A DNA stretch of 64,000 nt from positions 2,728,001 through 2,792,000 of the forward strand of contig NZ_CP035119.1 of NCBI RefSeq assembly GCF_004087835.1, written 5' to 3'. The notes under the pieces are model-generated. The model saw only the letters and a list, made by a program, of their open reading frames with translations. It had not been told where the DNA came from and ran no database searches. This document shows positions 46,705-56,366 of the stretch, one piece after another. The position numbers were made by a program, and so were the translations under genes. This stretch comes from Halorussus pelagicus. Its GTDB lineage: Archaea > Halobacteriota > Halobacteria > Halobacteriales > Haladaptataceae. Position 1 is the stretch's first letter. Each line of letters begins with the position of its first letter.

Positions 46705-46860
46705 ATGGACGACCACGCAGACCACGGCCACGACGTAGAGGGCCTTGACCGAGTCACCTCGCCGATGCAGGAGTTCTCGATGTCGCAGGTCGGCATCGGC
46801 TTCGCCGTCCTCGCGGTCGGTCTCGCCGTCGCGTTCGCGCTCCCGCTTCTGGCGGCCTAA
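46705..46860 (+). CDS. small His-rich single-TM protein (51 aa)
   Basis: MDDHADHGHDVEGLDRVTSP, then MQEFSMSQVGIGFAVLAVGL and a hydrophobic end ALPLLAA. One membrane helix at about 29-49 with a cytosolic His/Asp-rich N-terminus. This composition occurs widely in haloarchaea as a family of unknown function (DUF7550-like, tentatively). It has its own TATA box. Confidence 0.75.
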   Translation: MDDHADHGHDVEGLDRVTSPMQEFSMSQVGIGFAVLAVGLAVAFALPLLAA

Positions 46861-47059
46861 GTGCGACCTCACCGCGCGTTCTTCGAAGGGCTGTCCGTTG
46901 GTTCTCGACTAGAAACGTCCGTATTCGAAGACGCTGCTCCGTTCTCGACGAACGGGAGGGTCGCGTCAGTATCGCGGCATATGATTTATTTCTGCCAAGG
47001 CGAAGAACATCTGCGCTAAATCGCGTCTCCAGCACGAAAAGCGAGGGTCCGCGCTCCCG

Positions 47060-49180
47060 TCAGTCCAATTCGCGGGCCAGCACGTTTCGGAGCGCCGCGA
47101 TGTCGTCGGCGTCGTAGCACAGCGACTCGCCCTCGACGGTCAGGTCGAGCGCGCCCGACTCGTCAGCCTCACCGAGTTCCGCGACCGGTGCGACGCCCGC
47201 GAACGCCTCGCGGACCGCCTCGGGGTCGGTCGTGGCGACGACGGCACGGCCCGGCGTCTCGGCGAAGAGGGCTTCGACCGAGTCGAGTTCGACCGTCGCG
47301 CCAGCCTCGTCGGTGACCATCTCGGCGAGCGCGACGGCGAGACCGCCGTGGCTCACGTCGTGAACCGCCACGGTCGCCTCGCGGTCGGCCACGTCCGCCA
47401 GCGTCTCTACGACCTCTCGGGGGTTCTCCGGGAGCGCGGGGAAGCGGTCGCTCCCGCCCATCTCGGCGAGGAACTGCGAACCACCGAGTCGGTCGCCTCC
47501 CGAGTCGCCGACTGCGAGGAGCGTCGCCTCGCTCGCGTCTCCGGACAGCGCGGCGGGCGAGGCGTCGTACCCTTCCTTGGTCCCCGTCATCGCCAGCGTC
47601 GGCGTCGGCGGAATCGGTCCCGAGGGAGAATCGTTGTAGAGCGAGACGTTCCCGCCGACGACCGGCGCGTCCAACTCCGCGCACATGTCGGCGAGACCGT
47701 CCACGATGCCTTTGAATCCGCCGTACACGTCGGGTTTCTCGGGGTTGCCACCGTTCAGACAGTCCACCGCGGCCAGCGGGGTCGCACCCTTTGCGGCGAG
47801 GTTCGTCGCGTTTTCGAGCGCCACGGCGCGCGCTCCTTCGTAGGGCGCGGCGTCAGTCCAGTTGGGGTCCGCGCCCGACGAGATGGCGAGACCTTTTTCT
47901 GCCTCGCGCAGGGCCAAGACCGCGGCGTCGTCGCCCGGCCCGGTCGCGGTCCGGACCTGCACCTCGTGGTCGTACTGGCGGTAGACCCACCGCTTGCTCG
48001 CGGTGTTGGGGTGGCCGACGACCGACTCGAAGGCCTCGCGGAGGTCGGCGTCCGGCAGGTCGCGCTCCGGTTGGGTCGGTTCGGTCGAATCGAGATCGTT
48101 CATCGGCGCGCCGTCGCCCAAGAACTCGGCGTCGGCGTCTACCACTGTCTCGCCCTCGAAAGTACAGACGTAGTTGCCCTCGGTTACGTCGCCGATGACC
48201 GAACAGCCCAAATCGTACTTTTCGGCGACTTCGCGGACCGCATCGACGTTCTCCGGCTCGACCTCGTAGCACATCCGTTCTTGAGACTCCGCGAGCAGGA
48301 TTTCGAGCGCGTTCATTTCGGGTTCGCGCTGGTGAACGTCCTCCAAGCGAATCTCCGCGCCGAGACCGCCCTTGGCGACCATCTCCGAGGAGGCCCCGCC
48401 GAGTCCGGCCGCGCCGAGGTCGCGGGCCGCCTCGACCAAATCGCGGTCTAGCAGGGTCTCGTTGGCCTCGATAAGCAACTTCTCGGTGTAGGGGTCGCCG
48501 ACCTGTACCGCGGGCCGGTCCTCCGTCTCGGCGTCCTCCGAGAGGTCCTCGCTGGCGAAACTCGCGCCACCGAGTCCGTCGCGCCCGGTCGCGTTCCCGA
48601 CCAGCACGAGTTTGTTTCCGGGTTCCTTCGCGTCCGCCGTGACGAGTCGGTCGTCGTCCAGCAGGCCCACGCAGGCCACGTTGACGAGGGGGTTGCCCTC
48701 GTAGTCGTCGTGGAACGCCGTGCTTCCGGCCACCGTGGGGACGCCGATAGAGTTACCGTAGTCCGAGATACCTTCCACGACGCCTTCCAGCAGGTAGCGG
48801 GAGTGTTCGCGGTCGAAATCGCCAAAGTACAGCGAGTCGGCCAGCGCGATAGGGTAGGCACCCATCGAGAGCGTGTCCCGGACGATGCCGCCGACGCCCG
48901 TGGCCGCGCCGTCGTAGGGGTCCACGAACGAGGGGTGGTTGTGGCTCTCGATACCCATCGTGATGTACGTTCCATCCGCGACTGCCACGACTGCGGCGTC
49001 GTCGCCCGGCCCGACGACGACCTGCTCGCCCTCCGACTCGAAGGCCGACAGGAGCGGTCGAGACGACCGATACGCGCAGTGTTCGCTCCAAAGGTTCTCG
49101 AACAGCACCGCCTCGGCGGGCGTGGGGTCCCGGCCGAGTTCGGCGGCGACGAGTTCGCGGTCTTGCTCGGAGAGAGTCAT
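47060..49180 (-). CDS. purL: phosphoribosylformylglycinamidine synthase, large subunit (short type)
   Basis: A 706-residue small-type PurL, the FGAM synthetase subunit that amidates FGAR using ATP. It needs separate PurQ glutaminase and PurS, not seen here. Segments: [15 protein letters not shown] (about 30), [20 protein letters not shown] (about 75-95), two AIR-synthase-like repeats ([24 protein letters not shown] and [12 protein letters not shown]), and [15 protein letters not shown] near 600. Expression is probably controlled by the palindrome just upstream. Confidence 0.95.
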   Translation of the reverse strand: MTLSEQDRELVAAELGRDPTPAEAVLFENLWSEHCAYRSSRPLLSAFESEGEQVVVGPGDDAAVVAVADGTYITMGIESHNHPSFVDPYDGAATGVGGIVRDTLSMGAYPIALADSLYFGDFDREHSRYLLEGVVEGISDYGNSIGVPTVAGSTAFHDDYEGNPLVNVACVGLLDDDRLVTADAKEPGNKLVLVGNATGRDGLGGASFASEDLSEDAETEDRPAVQVGDPYTEKLLIEANETLLDRDLVEAARDLGAAGLGGASSEMVAKGGLGAEIRLEDVHQREPEMNALEILLAESQERMCYEVEPENVDAVREVAEKYDLGCSVIGDVTEGNYVCTFEGETVVDADAEFLGDGAPMNDLDSTEPTQPERDLPDADLREAFESVVGHPNTASKRWVYRQYDHEVQVRTATGPGDDAAVLALREAEKGLAISSGADPNWTDAAPYEGARAVALENATNLAAKGATPLAAVDCLNGGNPEKPDVYGGFKGIVDGLADMCAELDAPVVGGNVSLYNDSPSGPIPPTPTLAMTGTKEGYDASPAALSGDASEATLLAVGDSGGDRLGGSQFLAEMGGSDRFPALPENPREVVETLADVADREATVAVHDVSHGGLAVALAEMVTDEAGATVELDSVEALFAETPGRAVVATTDPEAVREAFAGVAPVAELGEADESGALDLTVEGESLCYDADDIAALRNVLARELD

Positions 49181-49184
49181 TCAC

Positions 49185-49200
49185 CTGTCTGTACAGACAG
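49185..49200 (-). promoter_or_regulatory. 16-bp palindrome upstream of purL (candidate operator)
   Basis: CTGTCTGTACAGACAG is a perfect palindrome ending 5 nt before the ATG at 49180. The TATA-like element (CATTAATCC, minus strand 49204-49212) is 28 nt upstream of the ATG, so the palindrome covers the transcription start. A dimeric repressor site is the obvious reading, but the regulator is unknown. Confidence 0.5.
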
Positions 49201-49203
49201 GGC

Positions 49204-49212
49204 GGATTAATG
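49204..49212 (-). promoter_or_regulatory. TATA-like box for purL
   Basis: CATTAATCC on the minus strand, centred 28 nt from ATG 49180. Confidence 0.45.
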
Positions 49213-49607
49213 CCTTTCCATGTGCAGGTACGTGGATACTGAGCGGGTGGCGTCGCGGCGAGTAGGAGTTGACGGGACGAGCGTCGTCGCGGGACCGCTC
49301 CGCGCTGTCGCTCGTTCCCGATTTCGGCAGGGTGCGCTCGGAAGTGATGGAAATATGTCGTATTTTGTCACGTTCTCGCGTCCCGCACTCGACTCATAAA
49401 TTCTATATCGATATACAGAATTCTCTCGCGGCGAGGAAACTGCTCCCTTCGGAAACCGCTCGGAGAAGCACGCTACTACCGCGTTTTGGCATTTAGTCTC
49501 GCGTCGAAAAATCGAGGCGCGTGCGAAACCGCCGCGAACCGTTCGCCAGCGACCGCGAACGACGCCGTACCGAGGCGCTTTTGGGGTCCGCCTTCGAACC
49601 CCCGCCC
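49213..49607. other. intergenic region between purL and the PHP gene
   Basis: About 390 bp. AT-rich around 49370-49420 (TAAATTCTATATCGATATAC), which may carry the promoter of the PHP gene. If the PHP gene starts at GTG 49521 the gap is shorter. No RNA gene seen. Confidence 0.4.
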
Positions 49608-50291
49608 GTGCTATCGGTCGAGCTTCACGCCCACTCGTCGCTGTCGTACGACGGCCGCGACCCGGTTGACCTCATGCTGGAGCAGGCCGCCGCGGTCGGT
49701 CTGGACGCGCTGGCGGTCACCGACCACGACGAAATCGCGGCCAGCCTTGACGCCGCCGAGAAGGCCAGCGAGTACGGACTGGTCGGGATTCCGGGGATGG
49801 AGGTCAGTTCCGCCGCGGGACACGTCCTCGCGCTCGGCGTCTCCGAGCGAGTTCCCGCGGGCCTGTCGTTCTCCGAGACGCTCGACCGAATCCGCCAGCA
49901 GGGCGGCGTCGCCGTCGTTCCCCACCCGTTCCAGAAATCCCGGAGCGGCGTGATGGCCAACATCGGCGAGACCGAACTCGCCGAGGCCGACGCCATCGAG
50001 GTGTACAACTCCCGACTGCTGACCGGCCGCGGAAACCGGAAGGCGCGGCGCTTCGCCGAGCGCCACGATTTGCCCCAGACCGCGGGAAGCGACGCCCACA
50101 TCAGCGAGATGGTCGGGCAGGCGGTGACGCGAATCGACACCGACGAGCGGAGCGTCAAGGCCATCCTCGACGCAATCGCTGACGGTCGGACGAGCGTCGA
50201 GGGCAAGCGAACCCCGTGGCACGTCAGCTTTCGACAGGCCGCGGGCGGAGCCAAGCGCCGAGTGAAGAACCGACTCGGCGAATTCTTCTGA
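49608..50291 (+). CDS. PHP-domain phosphoesterase
   Basis: A 227-residue metal-dependent PHP protein. Ligands: VELHAHSSLSYDG (HxH, about 4-10), VTDHDEIAASL (about 36), PGMEVSS (Glu, about 62), VPHPF (His, about 105) and AGSDAHISEM (DxH, about 162). This matches the YciV/TrpH-like branch that cleaves nucleoside or oligonucleotide phosphates. GTG 49608 fits the domain start; an in-frame GTG at 49521 would add 29 basic residues. Its stop TGA overlaps the ATG of the next gene, so they are co-translated. Confidence 0.85.
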   Translation: MLSVELHAHSSLSYDGRDPVDLMLEQAAAVGLDALAVTDHDEIAASLDAAEKASEYGLVGIPGMEVSSAAGHVLALGVSERVPAGLSFSETLDRIRQQGGVAVVPHPFQKSRSGVMANIGETELAEADAIEVYNSRLLTGRGNRKARRFAERHDLPQTAGSDAHISEMVGQAVTRIDTDERSVKAILDAIADGRTSVEGKRTPWHVSFRQAAGGAKRRVKNRLGEFF

Positions 50292-51412
50292 TGACCGACC
50301 GGACGGACTCCGAGCCGGACGCCAAGATGCGCGGCGCGTCGGCCGAGCGCGCGGCGCGGGCCGTCGCCGACGGAGAACCGCTGTTCGACTCGCGGGGGTT
50401 CGCCGGGCGACTCCCCGACGGCCGCCTCGTCCGCGACGTGCTCGGCCGCCAGCCGATTTTTCTTGGCGAGAGAGACTGGTCGTTCGCGCCCGGCGACCTC
50501 GACGACCCCGAACCGCTCCCCGCGGGCCGAATTTTCGACCCCGAGAGCGGAGACACGGAGCCGGTTTTCTCGCTTCCGGACCCACCGACAGCGGCAGACT
50601 CCCGAGAGGCGATTCTGAACGTGGAGTCCGCGCTCCGCGAGAGTCTCGGCGCAGTCGCGCCGGACGACCTCGCGGTGGCGTTCTCCGGCGGCGTCGATTC
50701 GGCGGTGGTCGCCAGCGCCTTCGACGCGCCGCTGTACGTCGTCGGCTTTCCGGAGAGTCACGACATCGAGGCGGCGCGGCGCGCGGCCCGCCTGATGGGC
50801 CGCGAGGAGGAGTTACGGGTCGTGGAGCTATCTCCGGCGGACGTAGAGCGCGCGGTGCCCGAGGTGGCCCGCGCGACCGGGCGGACGAACGCGATGGACG
50901 TGCAAATCGCGCTGCCGCTGTATCTCGCCGCGGAGCAGGCGGCCGCGGACGGTTTCGAACGACTTGCGGTCGGACAGGGCGCGGACGAACTGTTCGGCGG
51001 GTACGCGAAGGTCGCCCGAGCGCCCGAGGACCCCCGCGTCGAGGCCGAGACGGTTCGTGGCGCGGCCCGCGAGGTAATCGGGTCGCTCCCGGACCAACTG
51101 GAACGAGACGTGCTGGCGCTCCGCGCGGCGGGCGTCGAACCGGTCGCGCCGCTGTTGGACGACCGAGTGATTCGGGCCGCGCTTGCGCTTCCGGGCGAAT
51201 TGCTGGTTGACGGCCGCGGCGAGCGCAAGAAGGCGCTCCGACTGGCGGCCCGCGAGTTCGTCCCCGACGCGGTGGCGTTCCGCGAGAAGAAGGCGGTCCA
51301 GTACGGCAGTCTGGTCGCCCGCGAGGTGGACCGACTCGCTCGACAGGCCGGGTTCAAACGCCGAATGGACGACCACGTCTCACAGTACGTCGAGTTCGTA
51401 GTCGAGCGTTAG
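50291..51412 (+). CDS. asparagine-synthase-like protein with degenerate glutaminase part
   Basis: A 373-residue protein. The ATP-pyrophosphatase domain starts around 130 with LAVAFSGGVDSAVVASAF (SGGVDS P-loop). Downstream are AVGQGADELFGGYAKVAR (asparagine synthase signature, about 230) and FREKKAVQYGSL. The N-terminal 100 residues keep only traces of the glutaminase domain (DVLGRQPIFLGERDWSFAPG) and no Cys nucleophile at the start. It would use ammonia, another nitrogen donor, or adenylate something else. Operon with the PHP gene. Calling it asnB would be too strong. Confidence 0.8.
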   Translation: MTDRTDSEPDAKMRGASAERAARAVADGEPLFDSRGFAGRLPDGRLVRDVLGRQPIFLGERDWSFAPGDLDDPEPLPAGRIFDPESGDTEPVFSLPDPPTAADSREAILNVESALRESLGAVAPDDLAVAFSGGVDSAVVASAFDAPLYVVGFPESHDIEAARRAARLMGREEELRVVELSPADVERAVPEVARATGRTNAMDVQIALPLYLAAEQAAADGFERLAVGQGADELFGGYAKVARAPEDPRVEAETVRGAAREVIGSLPDQLERDVLALRAAGVEPVAPLLDDRVIRAALALPGELLVDGRGERKKALRLAAREFVPDAVAFREKKAVQYGSLVAREVDRLARQAGFKRRMDDHVSQYVEFVVER

Positions 51413-51927
51413 TCCGCGACCAGCGCCGCGAGGTCCGACCCGACCGACTCGTCGGCCGAAAACGAGAGGCGCTGGCGCTCGTTGTCGATGACGACGGTGA
51501 CGGTCGCCTGTGGGGACCCGACCCCGACCGCGTTGCTCCCGACGAGCAGCATGACCGACAGCGCGACGAGTCCGACTCCGTTCAGCAGGTCTCGTGTGGC
51601 GACGACGACGCCGACCAGCAGGCAGAGACCGCCGCACGCGAGAAACGCCGCCGAGAGGTCCAACCCCTCGCCCGCGGGGTCGGTCTCGACCGCCCGAATG
51701 TGGTTGTAGCCGATGGAGGTGGTCCCCTCGCCGGTCGTGAAGATGACTCGCCGGTCGGTCGCGGCGAACTGAGTCGGCGCGTTAGGGAGCGTCTGCCACT
51801 GGTTGGCCCACCGGACGTTCGAGGCGGTCCACGAGCGCCGGACCTGCTCGCCCGTCTGCAGTTCGGTCTCGATGGCCGCGGGGTAGTCGCTCGCGGTGTC
51901 TTCGACGCCGACCTCGCCGACACTCAT
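51409..51927 (-). CDS. PH-like domain membrane protein
   Basis: A 172-residue protein. About 20-75 looks like a bacterial PH-like domain (ELQTGEQVRRSWTASNV, FAATDRRVIFTTGEGTTSI). Two membrane helices follow (about 88-108 and 112-132), and then a second strand-rich part (ATVTVVIDNERQRLSFSAD). Tail-to-tail with the preceding gene, overlapping by 4 nt. Function unknown. Confidence 0.65.
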   Translation of the reverse strand: MSVGEVGVEDTASDYPAAIETELQTGEQVRRSWTASNVRWANQWQTLPNAPTQFAATDRRVIFTTGEGTTSIGYNHIRAVETDPAGEGLDLSAAFLACGGLCLLVGVVVATRDLLNGVGLVALSVMLLVGSNAVGVGSPQATVTVVIDNERQRLSFSADESVGSDLAALVAD

Positions 51928-51996
51928 GTAAGCGAACCGTTCAAAACGCGCGGTAATTAACTTTCTTACTTAGAGGAGTGACATTTCCGGGCGGCG

Positions 51997-52479
51997 CTAC
52001 GCGGAGCGACGTTCGATTTCCTCGATGGCTTCGATGCTCAACTGCTCGACCTCGGTCTCCAGTTGCGAGAACGCCCGAAGTTGCTCGCGGGTGAACCACT
52101 CCCACTCGTCGGCGGCCGCCTCGTCGTCGCCTGCGGGGTTGATGGCGCGACCCTCGACTTCGCCGAAGTAGACGTGGTCGAGATGTTGGTGGCTGACCTC
52201 GCCGTTCGGGTGAACGTCCACGTCGAACAACAAGACGTGTTCTGCGGGCGGGAGTTCGCGCCCCGCCTCGGCGTCGAGATCGGTCTCGGGTTCGAGTAGG
52301 CTCACGTCGAGTCCGGTCTCTTCGCGGACCTCGCGGCGGGCCGCCTCGCGGGGGAGTTCGTCGCGGTCGAGGTGGCCGCCGGGCGCGACCCACTTACCGA
52401 GTCGGTCGTGGTAGTGCAGGGCGACCGCGCCGTCGTTGACGACGTAGACGGTCGCGGTGAAATGGCGGGTCGTCTCCAT
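51997..52479 (-). CDS. NUDIX hydrolase
   Basis: A 160-residue pyrophosphohydrolase. Nudix box GGHLDRDELPREAARREV plus REETGL (about 34-57) fits GX5EX7REUXEEXGU exactly; WVAPGG precedes it. The tail has EWFTREQLRAFSQLETEVE. Typical of the MutT/ADP-ribose-type group; substrate not predictable. No operon partner. Confidence 0.9.
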   Translation of the reverse strand: METTRHFTATVYVVNDGAVALHYHDRLGKWVAPGGHLDRDELPREAARREVREETGLDVSLLEPETDLDAEAGRELPPAEHVLLFDVDVHPNGEVSHQHLDHVYFGEVEGRAINPAGDDEAAADEWEWFTREQLRAFSQLETEVEQLSIEAIEEIERRSA

Positions 52480-52564
52480 GCCCGAGGCAACGAAATACCG
52501 GGGGTTGGGAGTTACGGTTAGCGACGACGCTCCTCACGGCGACTCGCGCGGCAAAAACATAATC

Positions 52565-53527
52565 TCAGGGCGCGATGGCGTCGTCTTTCGCTTCGAGCAG
52601 TTCGTGGTAGCGGTTTCGGATGGTGACCTCGCTGATGTCCGAGACATCGCTGACCTCGCTCTGGGTCACCTTCTCGTTGCTGAGCAGTGCGGCGGCGTAG
52701 ACGGCGGCCGCGGCGAGACCGACCGGCGACTTGCCGCTGTGGATGCCCTTCTCGGTCGCAGTGTCGAGCAGGTCGCGGGCGCGGCGCTCCACCTCGTCGC
52801 TGACGCCGAGGTCCGAGACGAACCGCGGGACGTAGCTTTTGGGGTCTGCAGGCTGGATTTCGAGGCTGAGTTCCCGGACGACGTAGCGGTAGGTGCGGGC
52901 GATTTCGTCCTTCTCGACGCGGGAGACGCCGCTGATTTCGTCGAGACTGCGCGGCGTGCCCGCCTGCCGGGCGGCGGCGTAGAGCGCGCTAGTGGCGACG
53001 CCCTCGATGGAGCGGCCGGGAAGCAGGTCCTCGTCGAGCGCGCGCCGGTAGATGACCGAGGCGGTCTCCCGGACGTTGTCCGGCAGGCCGAGCGCGGAGG
53101 CCATGCGGTCGATTTCGCCGAGCGCCTGCTTGAGGTTGCGCTCCTTCGAGTCGCGCGTGCGGAATCGCTCGTTCCACTTGCGAAGTCGCTGCATCTTCTC
53201 GCGCTGGCGCGACCCCAGCGAGTTGCCGTAGGCGTCCTTGTCCTGCCACCCGATGTTGGTCGAGAGACCCTTGTCGTGCATCGTGTTCGTCGTCGGCGCG
53301 CCGACGCGGGACTTCTGGTCTTTCTCGCTGGCGTCGAACGCGCGCCACTCCGGTCCGGGGTCGATCTGGTCCTCGTCAACGACGAGACCGCACTCGCCAC
53401 AGACCGTCTCGCCGCGCTCCTCGTCGGAGACGAGGTTCCCGCCGCATTCGGGACAGTGGTGTTCCTCGCGCTCGGTCTCGTCGGTGGTTCGCTCGTCGGT
53501 GTGGGTTCGGGTGCGTGTTTCAGTCAT
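52565..53527 (-). CDS. tfb: transcription initiation factor TFB
   Basis: A 320-residue TFIIB homologue. The zinc ribbon CPECGGNLVSDEERGETVCG (about 24-43), the B-finger-like segment (ASEKDQKSRVGAPTTNTMHD) and two cyclin repeats (about 120-310: LPDNVRETASVIYRRALDED, LDTATEKGIHSGKSPVGLAA) are all present. The recognition helix EVTIRNRYHELL is near the end. Haloarchaea carry several TFBs with different promoter choices; which one this is cannot be told. It is divergent from gatC. Confidence 0.95.
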   Translation of the reverse strand: MTETRTRTHTDERTTDETEREEHHCPECGGNLVSDEERGETVCGECGLVVDEDQIDPGPEWRAFDASEKDQKSRVGAPTTNTMHDKGLSTNIGWQDKDAYGNSLGSRQREKMQRLRKWNERFRTRDSKERNLKQALGEIDRMASALGLPDNVRETASVIYRRALDEDLLPGRSIEGVATSALYAAARQAGTPRSLDEISGVSRVEKDEIARTYRYVVRELSLEIQPADPKSYVPRFVSDLGVSDEVERRARDLLDTATEKGIHSGKSPVGLAAAAVYAAALLSNEKVTQSEVSDVSDISEVTIRNRYHELLEAKDDAIAP

Positions 53528-53813
53528 AGTGGAGTTTGAAGGGGAGAGCTATCAGTAGGTGAGGCAGTCACCGCGGGTCGGACCGTAGATAACGGGGTCA
53601 GAAGACGTGCCCTAGTTAGGACCATTCCTACTTAAATACTGTGGCGACGCGCGTTTTCTCCGATTCAGGGATTTAACCCGTCACTGCGGCTATCCGCCCT
53701 CTAAAGCCGCGTCTCCGGTTCTCTTATCGACCCCCTGATTCGGCACCCTTTAATACTACCTTCGAGGGGTCGGTATCGAAACCCTTACCGCTGGCCCGCG
53801 GGACTTGACGTGT

Positions 53814-54092
53814 ATGAGCGACACGTCTCCCGGTCCCGAGGAGGTCCGTCACGTCGCCGACCTCGCGCGCGTCGGTCTCGACGACGAGGAGGTCGAGCGG
53901 TTCACCGACCAGTTCGCGGACATCCTCGACTACTTCGAGACGCTGGAGGAGGTGCCCGAAGTCGAACGCGACGCCGACCTCGTGAACGTCATGCGCGAAG
54001 ACGAGGTGCGCGACTCCCTCACGCAGGAGGAGGCGCTGGCCAACGCGGCCGAGACCGAGGACGGCTACTTCAAGGGACCGAACGTCTCGTAA
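53814..54092 (+). CDS. gatC: Asp/Glu-tRNA amidotransferase subunit C
   Basis: A 92-residue subunit that clamps GatA and GatB. EEVRHVADLARVGLDDEEVE and FTDQFADILDYFETLEEV are the family core; LREDEV-like MREDEVRDSLTQEEALANA follows. ATG 53814 (MSDTSPGPEE) fits the family length; an in-frame ATG at 53805 is not favoured. 40 nt before gatA; gatB is not in the window. Confidence 0.92.
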   Translation: MSDTSPGPEEVRHVADLARVGLDDEEVERFTDQFADILDYFETLEEVPEVERDADLVNVMREDEVRDSLTQEEALANAAETEDGYFKGPNVS

Positions 54093-54132
54093 CTTCCGAC
54101 GACCGAGCGACCAACATCCAGACCATCCAATC

Positions 54133-55407
54133 ATGAGCGCAGATTACAACGTATTCATTACCGAGGAGACCATCGAGGGCGCGGCCGACGGTCCCCTCGC
54201 TGACAGCACCGTCGCGGTCAAGGACAACATCAGCACTGAGGGCGTGCGAACGACCTGCGGGTCGGAGATGCTGGACGACTACGTGCCGCCCTACGACGCC
54301 ACCGTGGTCGAGCGCCTGAAAGACGCGGGCGCGACCATCGTCGGCAAGGCCAATATGGACGAGTTCGGCATGGGTTCGACCACCGAAACGTCGGCGTTCG
54401 GCCCGACCGAGAACCCCGCGGCACCCGGACGCGTCCCCGGCGGGTCGTCGGGCGGAAGCGCGGCGGCGGTCGCCGCCGAAGAAGCGGACCTCGCGCTCGG
54501 GAGCGACACCGGCGGGTCGGTCCGCAACCCCGCGGCGTTCTGCGGTGTCGTCGGCATCAAGCCCACCTACGGGTTGGTCTCGCGCTACGGACTCGTCGCC
54601 TACGCCAACAGCCTCGAACAGATCGGTCCGCTCGCACCGACCGTCGAGGAGGCCGCCGCACTGCTCGACGTAATCAGCGGCCCGGACGACCACGACGCCA
54701 CCACCCGCGAGGAAGGCGAAGAGTCGGACTACGCCAGCGCCGCGACGGGCGACGTGGAGGGCACGACCATCGGCGTCCCCACGGAACTCGTGGAGGGTGC
54801 CGACGAGGGCGTCCGCGAACGCTTCGAGGAAACGCTTGACGACCTCCGCGAGCGGGGCGCGACCGTCGAAGAGGTCTCGCTCCCCTCGGTCGAACACGCC
54901 GTGGAGGCCTACTACGTCATCGCCATGTCGGAAGCCTCCTCGAACCTCGCGCGCTTCGACGGCGTGCGCTACGGCAACTCCGGCGGTTTCGACGGCAACT
55001 GGAACGAGACCTTCAGCAAGTCGCGCGAGGCCTTCGGCGAGGAGGTCAAGCGCCGCATCCTGCTGGGAACGTACGCCCTCTCGGCGGGCTACCACGACAA
55101 ATACTACAAGCAGGCCCAAGACGCCCGCGCGTGGGTCAAGCAGGACTTCGACGAGGCCTTCGAGTCGGTGGACGTGCTGGCTAGTCCGACCATGCCGACC
55201 CCGCCGTTCGAGGTCGGCGACAGTCTGGACGACCCGCTCCAGATGTACCTCGCGGACGCCAACACGGTCCCGGTGAATCTGGCGGACCTGCCCGCGATTT
55301 CGGTGCCCGCGGGCGAGGTGGACGGCGGCCCGGTCGGGATTCAGTTCATCGGCCCGGCGTTCGGTGAAGAGGAGATTATTCGGGTTGGAAGTGCGTTGGA
55401 GGAGTAG
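54133..55407 (+). CDS. gatA: Asp/Glu-tRNA amidotransferase subunit A (glutaminase)
   Basis: A 424-residue amidase-signature protein that frees ammonia from glutamine for transamidation of Glu-tRNA-Gln or Asp-tRNA-Asn. The Ser-cisSer-Lys triad is visible: Lys in VAVKDNIST (about 34), cis-Ser and Ser in GGSSGGSAAAV and LGSDTGGSVRNPAAFCG (about 100-135). Slightly shorter than bacterial GatA. Co-directional with gatC. Confidence 0.95.
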   Translation: MSADYNVFITEETIEGAADGPLADSTVAVKDNISTEGVRTTCGSEMLDDYVPPYDATVVERLKDAGATIVGKANMDEFGMGSTTETSAFGPTENPAAPGRVPGGSSGGSAAAVAAEEADLALGSDTGGSVRNPAAFCGVVGIKPTYGLVSRYGLVAYANSLEQIGPLAPTVEEAAALLDVISGPDDHDATTREEGEESDYASAATGDVEGTTIGVPTELVEGADEGVRERFEETLDDLRERGATVEEVSLPSVEHAVEAYYVIAMSEASSNLARFDGVRYGNSGGFDGNWNETFSKSREAFGEEVKRRILLGTYALSAGYHDKYYKQAQDARAWVKQDFDEAFESVDVLASPTMPTPPFEVGDSLDDPLQMYLADANTVPVNLADLPAISVPAGEVDGGPVGIQFIGPAFGEEEIIRVGSALEE

Positions 55408-55457
55408 CGACCGTCTCCACTAAATTTTTGTCTCGCTACGTAGTAGTCGAGATTGGC

Positions 55458-55604
55458 ATGACCGATACGAACTCCGATACTGCCTCACAAAGAGGCATCA
55501 TCAACCCGGAGAAAGACGGTGTCGAAGTCGAATTGGAGTTCTATGACGAGACGATGGACGGTGTCGAAGGCGTCTCGATGCCGGACCCAAACGAAGAGCA
55601 GTAG
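55458..55604 (+). CDS. small acidic protein (48 aa)
   Basis: MTDTNSDTASQRGIINPEKD then VEVELEFYDETMDGVEGVSM. Acidic, soluble, with core-like codon use. It follows gatA by 50 nt and ends 3 nt from the converging HEPN-like gene. Function unknown; it may be a genuine small protein or the last member of the gatCA transcript. Confidence 0.5.
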   Translation: MTDTNSDTASQRGIINPEKDGVEVELEFYDETMDGVEGVSMPDPNEEQ

Positions 55605-55607
55605 TCG

Positions 55608-56204
55608 TTACTCGTAGAGGGAGAGGTCGTTCGCGGCCTCTTCGAGTTGGTTCGCCGAGTGCGTCTCTTTGTATTCGTCTTCGATTTTATCTACTATCGA
55701 GTTGTACGCAATATTACTGGCTTCGATGAAAGTACGGAGATGTACTAAGTCACCCTTCGACCAGTTCGGAAAGTATCTCTCGAAGGGCGTATGTCTGCCG
55801 CCCCAATCTCCTCGTTTTTTCAGTCGCTCGACTGGAACGACGATGTCGTTTCGGTTCTTCTCGTAGTTGATCTGAACCGGGCCATTGTGTTGCATACAGT
55901 TTCGGACTGCGAGGAGTTCGGGCACGGTGTTGACCGGAGCGAACTGGGATTTCGGAAGAAACGGTTCGCAGGTCTTGGCGAACTCCCACAGAGCGTGTAT
56001 CGTGTTTACATAGGCGTAGACTTCCCACTGTGCCTCGAAGATGCGGAGGTGTTTCGTCTGGTCGGCGTTCAGAAAGTAGACCGTCTCGTCCGCACTTCTA
56101 ACACCCTTAATTGCACCGATGCACTCGCTACGCCGGGATTTTAGGCTCAACTTCAACGCTTCCAACTCCACGAGGTCCCGCGCGGCTTCCTGTACCGTTC
56201 CCAT
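55608..56204 (-). CDS. HEPN-like protein of unknown function
   Basis: A 198-residue helical protein, less acidic and less GC-rich than its neighbours. [12 protein letters not shown] contains an R-x4-H core like the catalytic motif of HEPN ribonucleases. The chain is mostly helical on both sides ([38 protein letters not shown]). Trp-rich stretches ([13 protein letters not shown]) follow. No nucleotidyltransferase antitoxin gene is adjacent on the same strand. I infer a possible RNA-cleaving or stress protein, not a confirmed toxin. Confidence 0.55.
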   Translation of the reverse strand: MGTVQEAARDLVELEALKLSLKSRRSECIGAIKGVRSADETVYFLNADQTKHLRIFEAQWEVYAYVNTIHALWEFAKTCEPFLPKSQFAPVNTVPELLAVRNCMQHNGPVQINYEKNRNDIVVPVERLKKRGDWGGRHTPFERYFPNWSKGDLVHLRTFIEASNIAYNSIVDKIEDEYKETHSANQLEEAANDLSLYE

Positions 56205-56366
56205 GTGCGCCAGAAATGTAATAGCTATTTAATTAGGTTCCGGAATAGAGACGCAGAATCGAGTCCCAAACTGTCGTCTCACCGTAATGAAGCTGGCGAG
56301 CACGGCTCACACTACTTCAGGCCGTACCGACCACAATCATTTGTTACTCCCCGTTGTCTATCTCCC

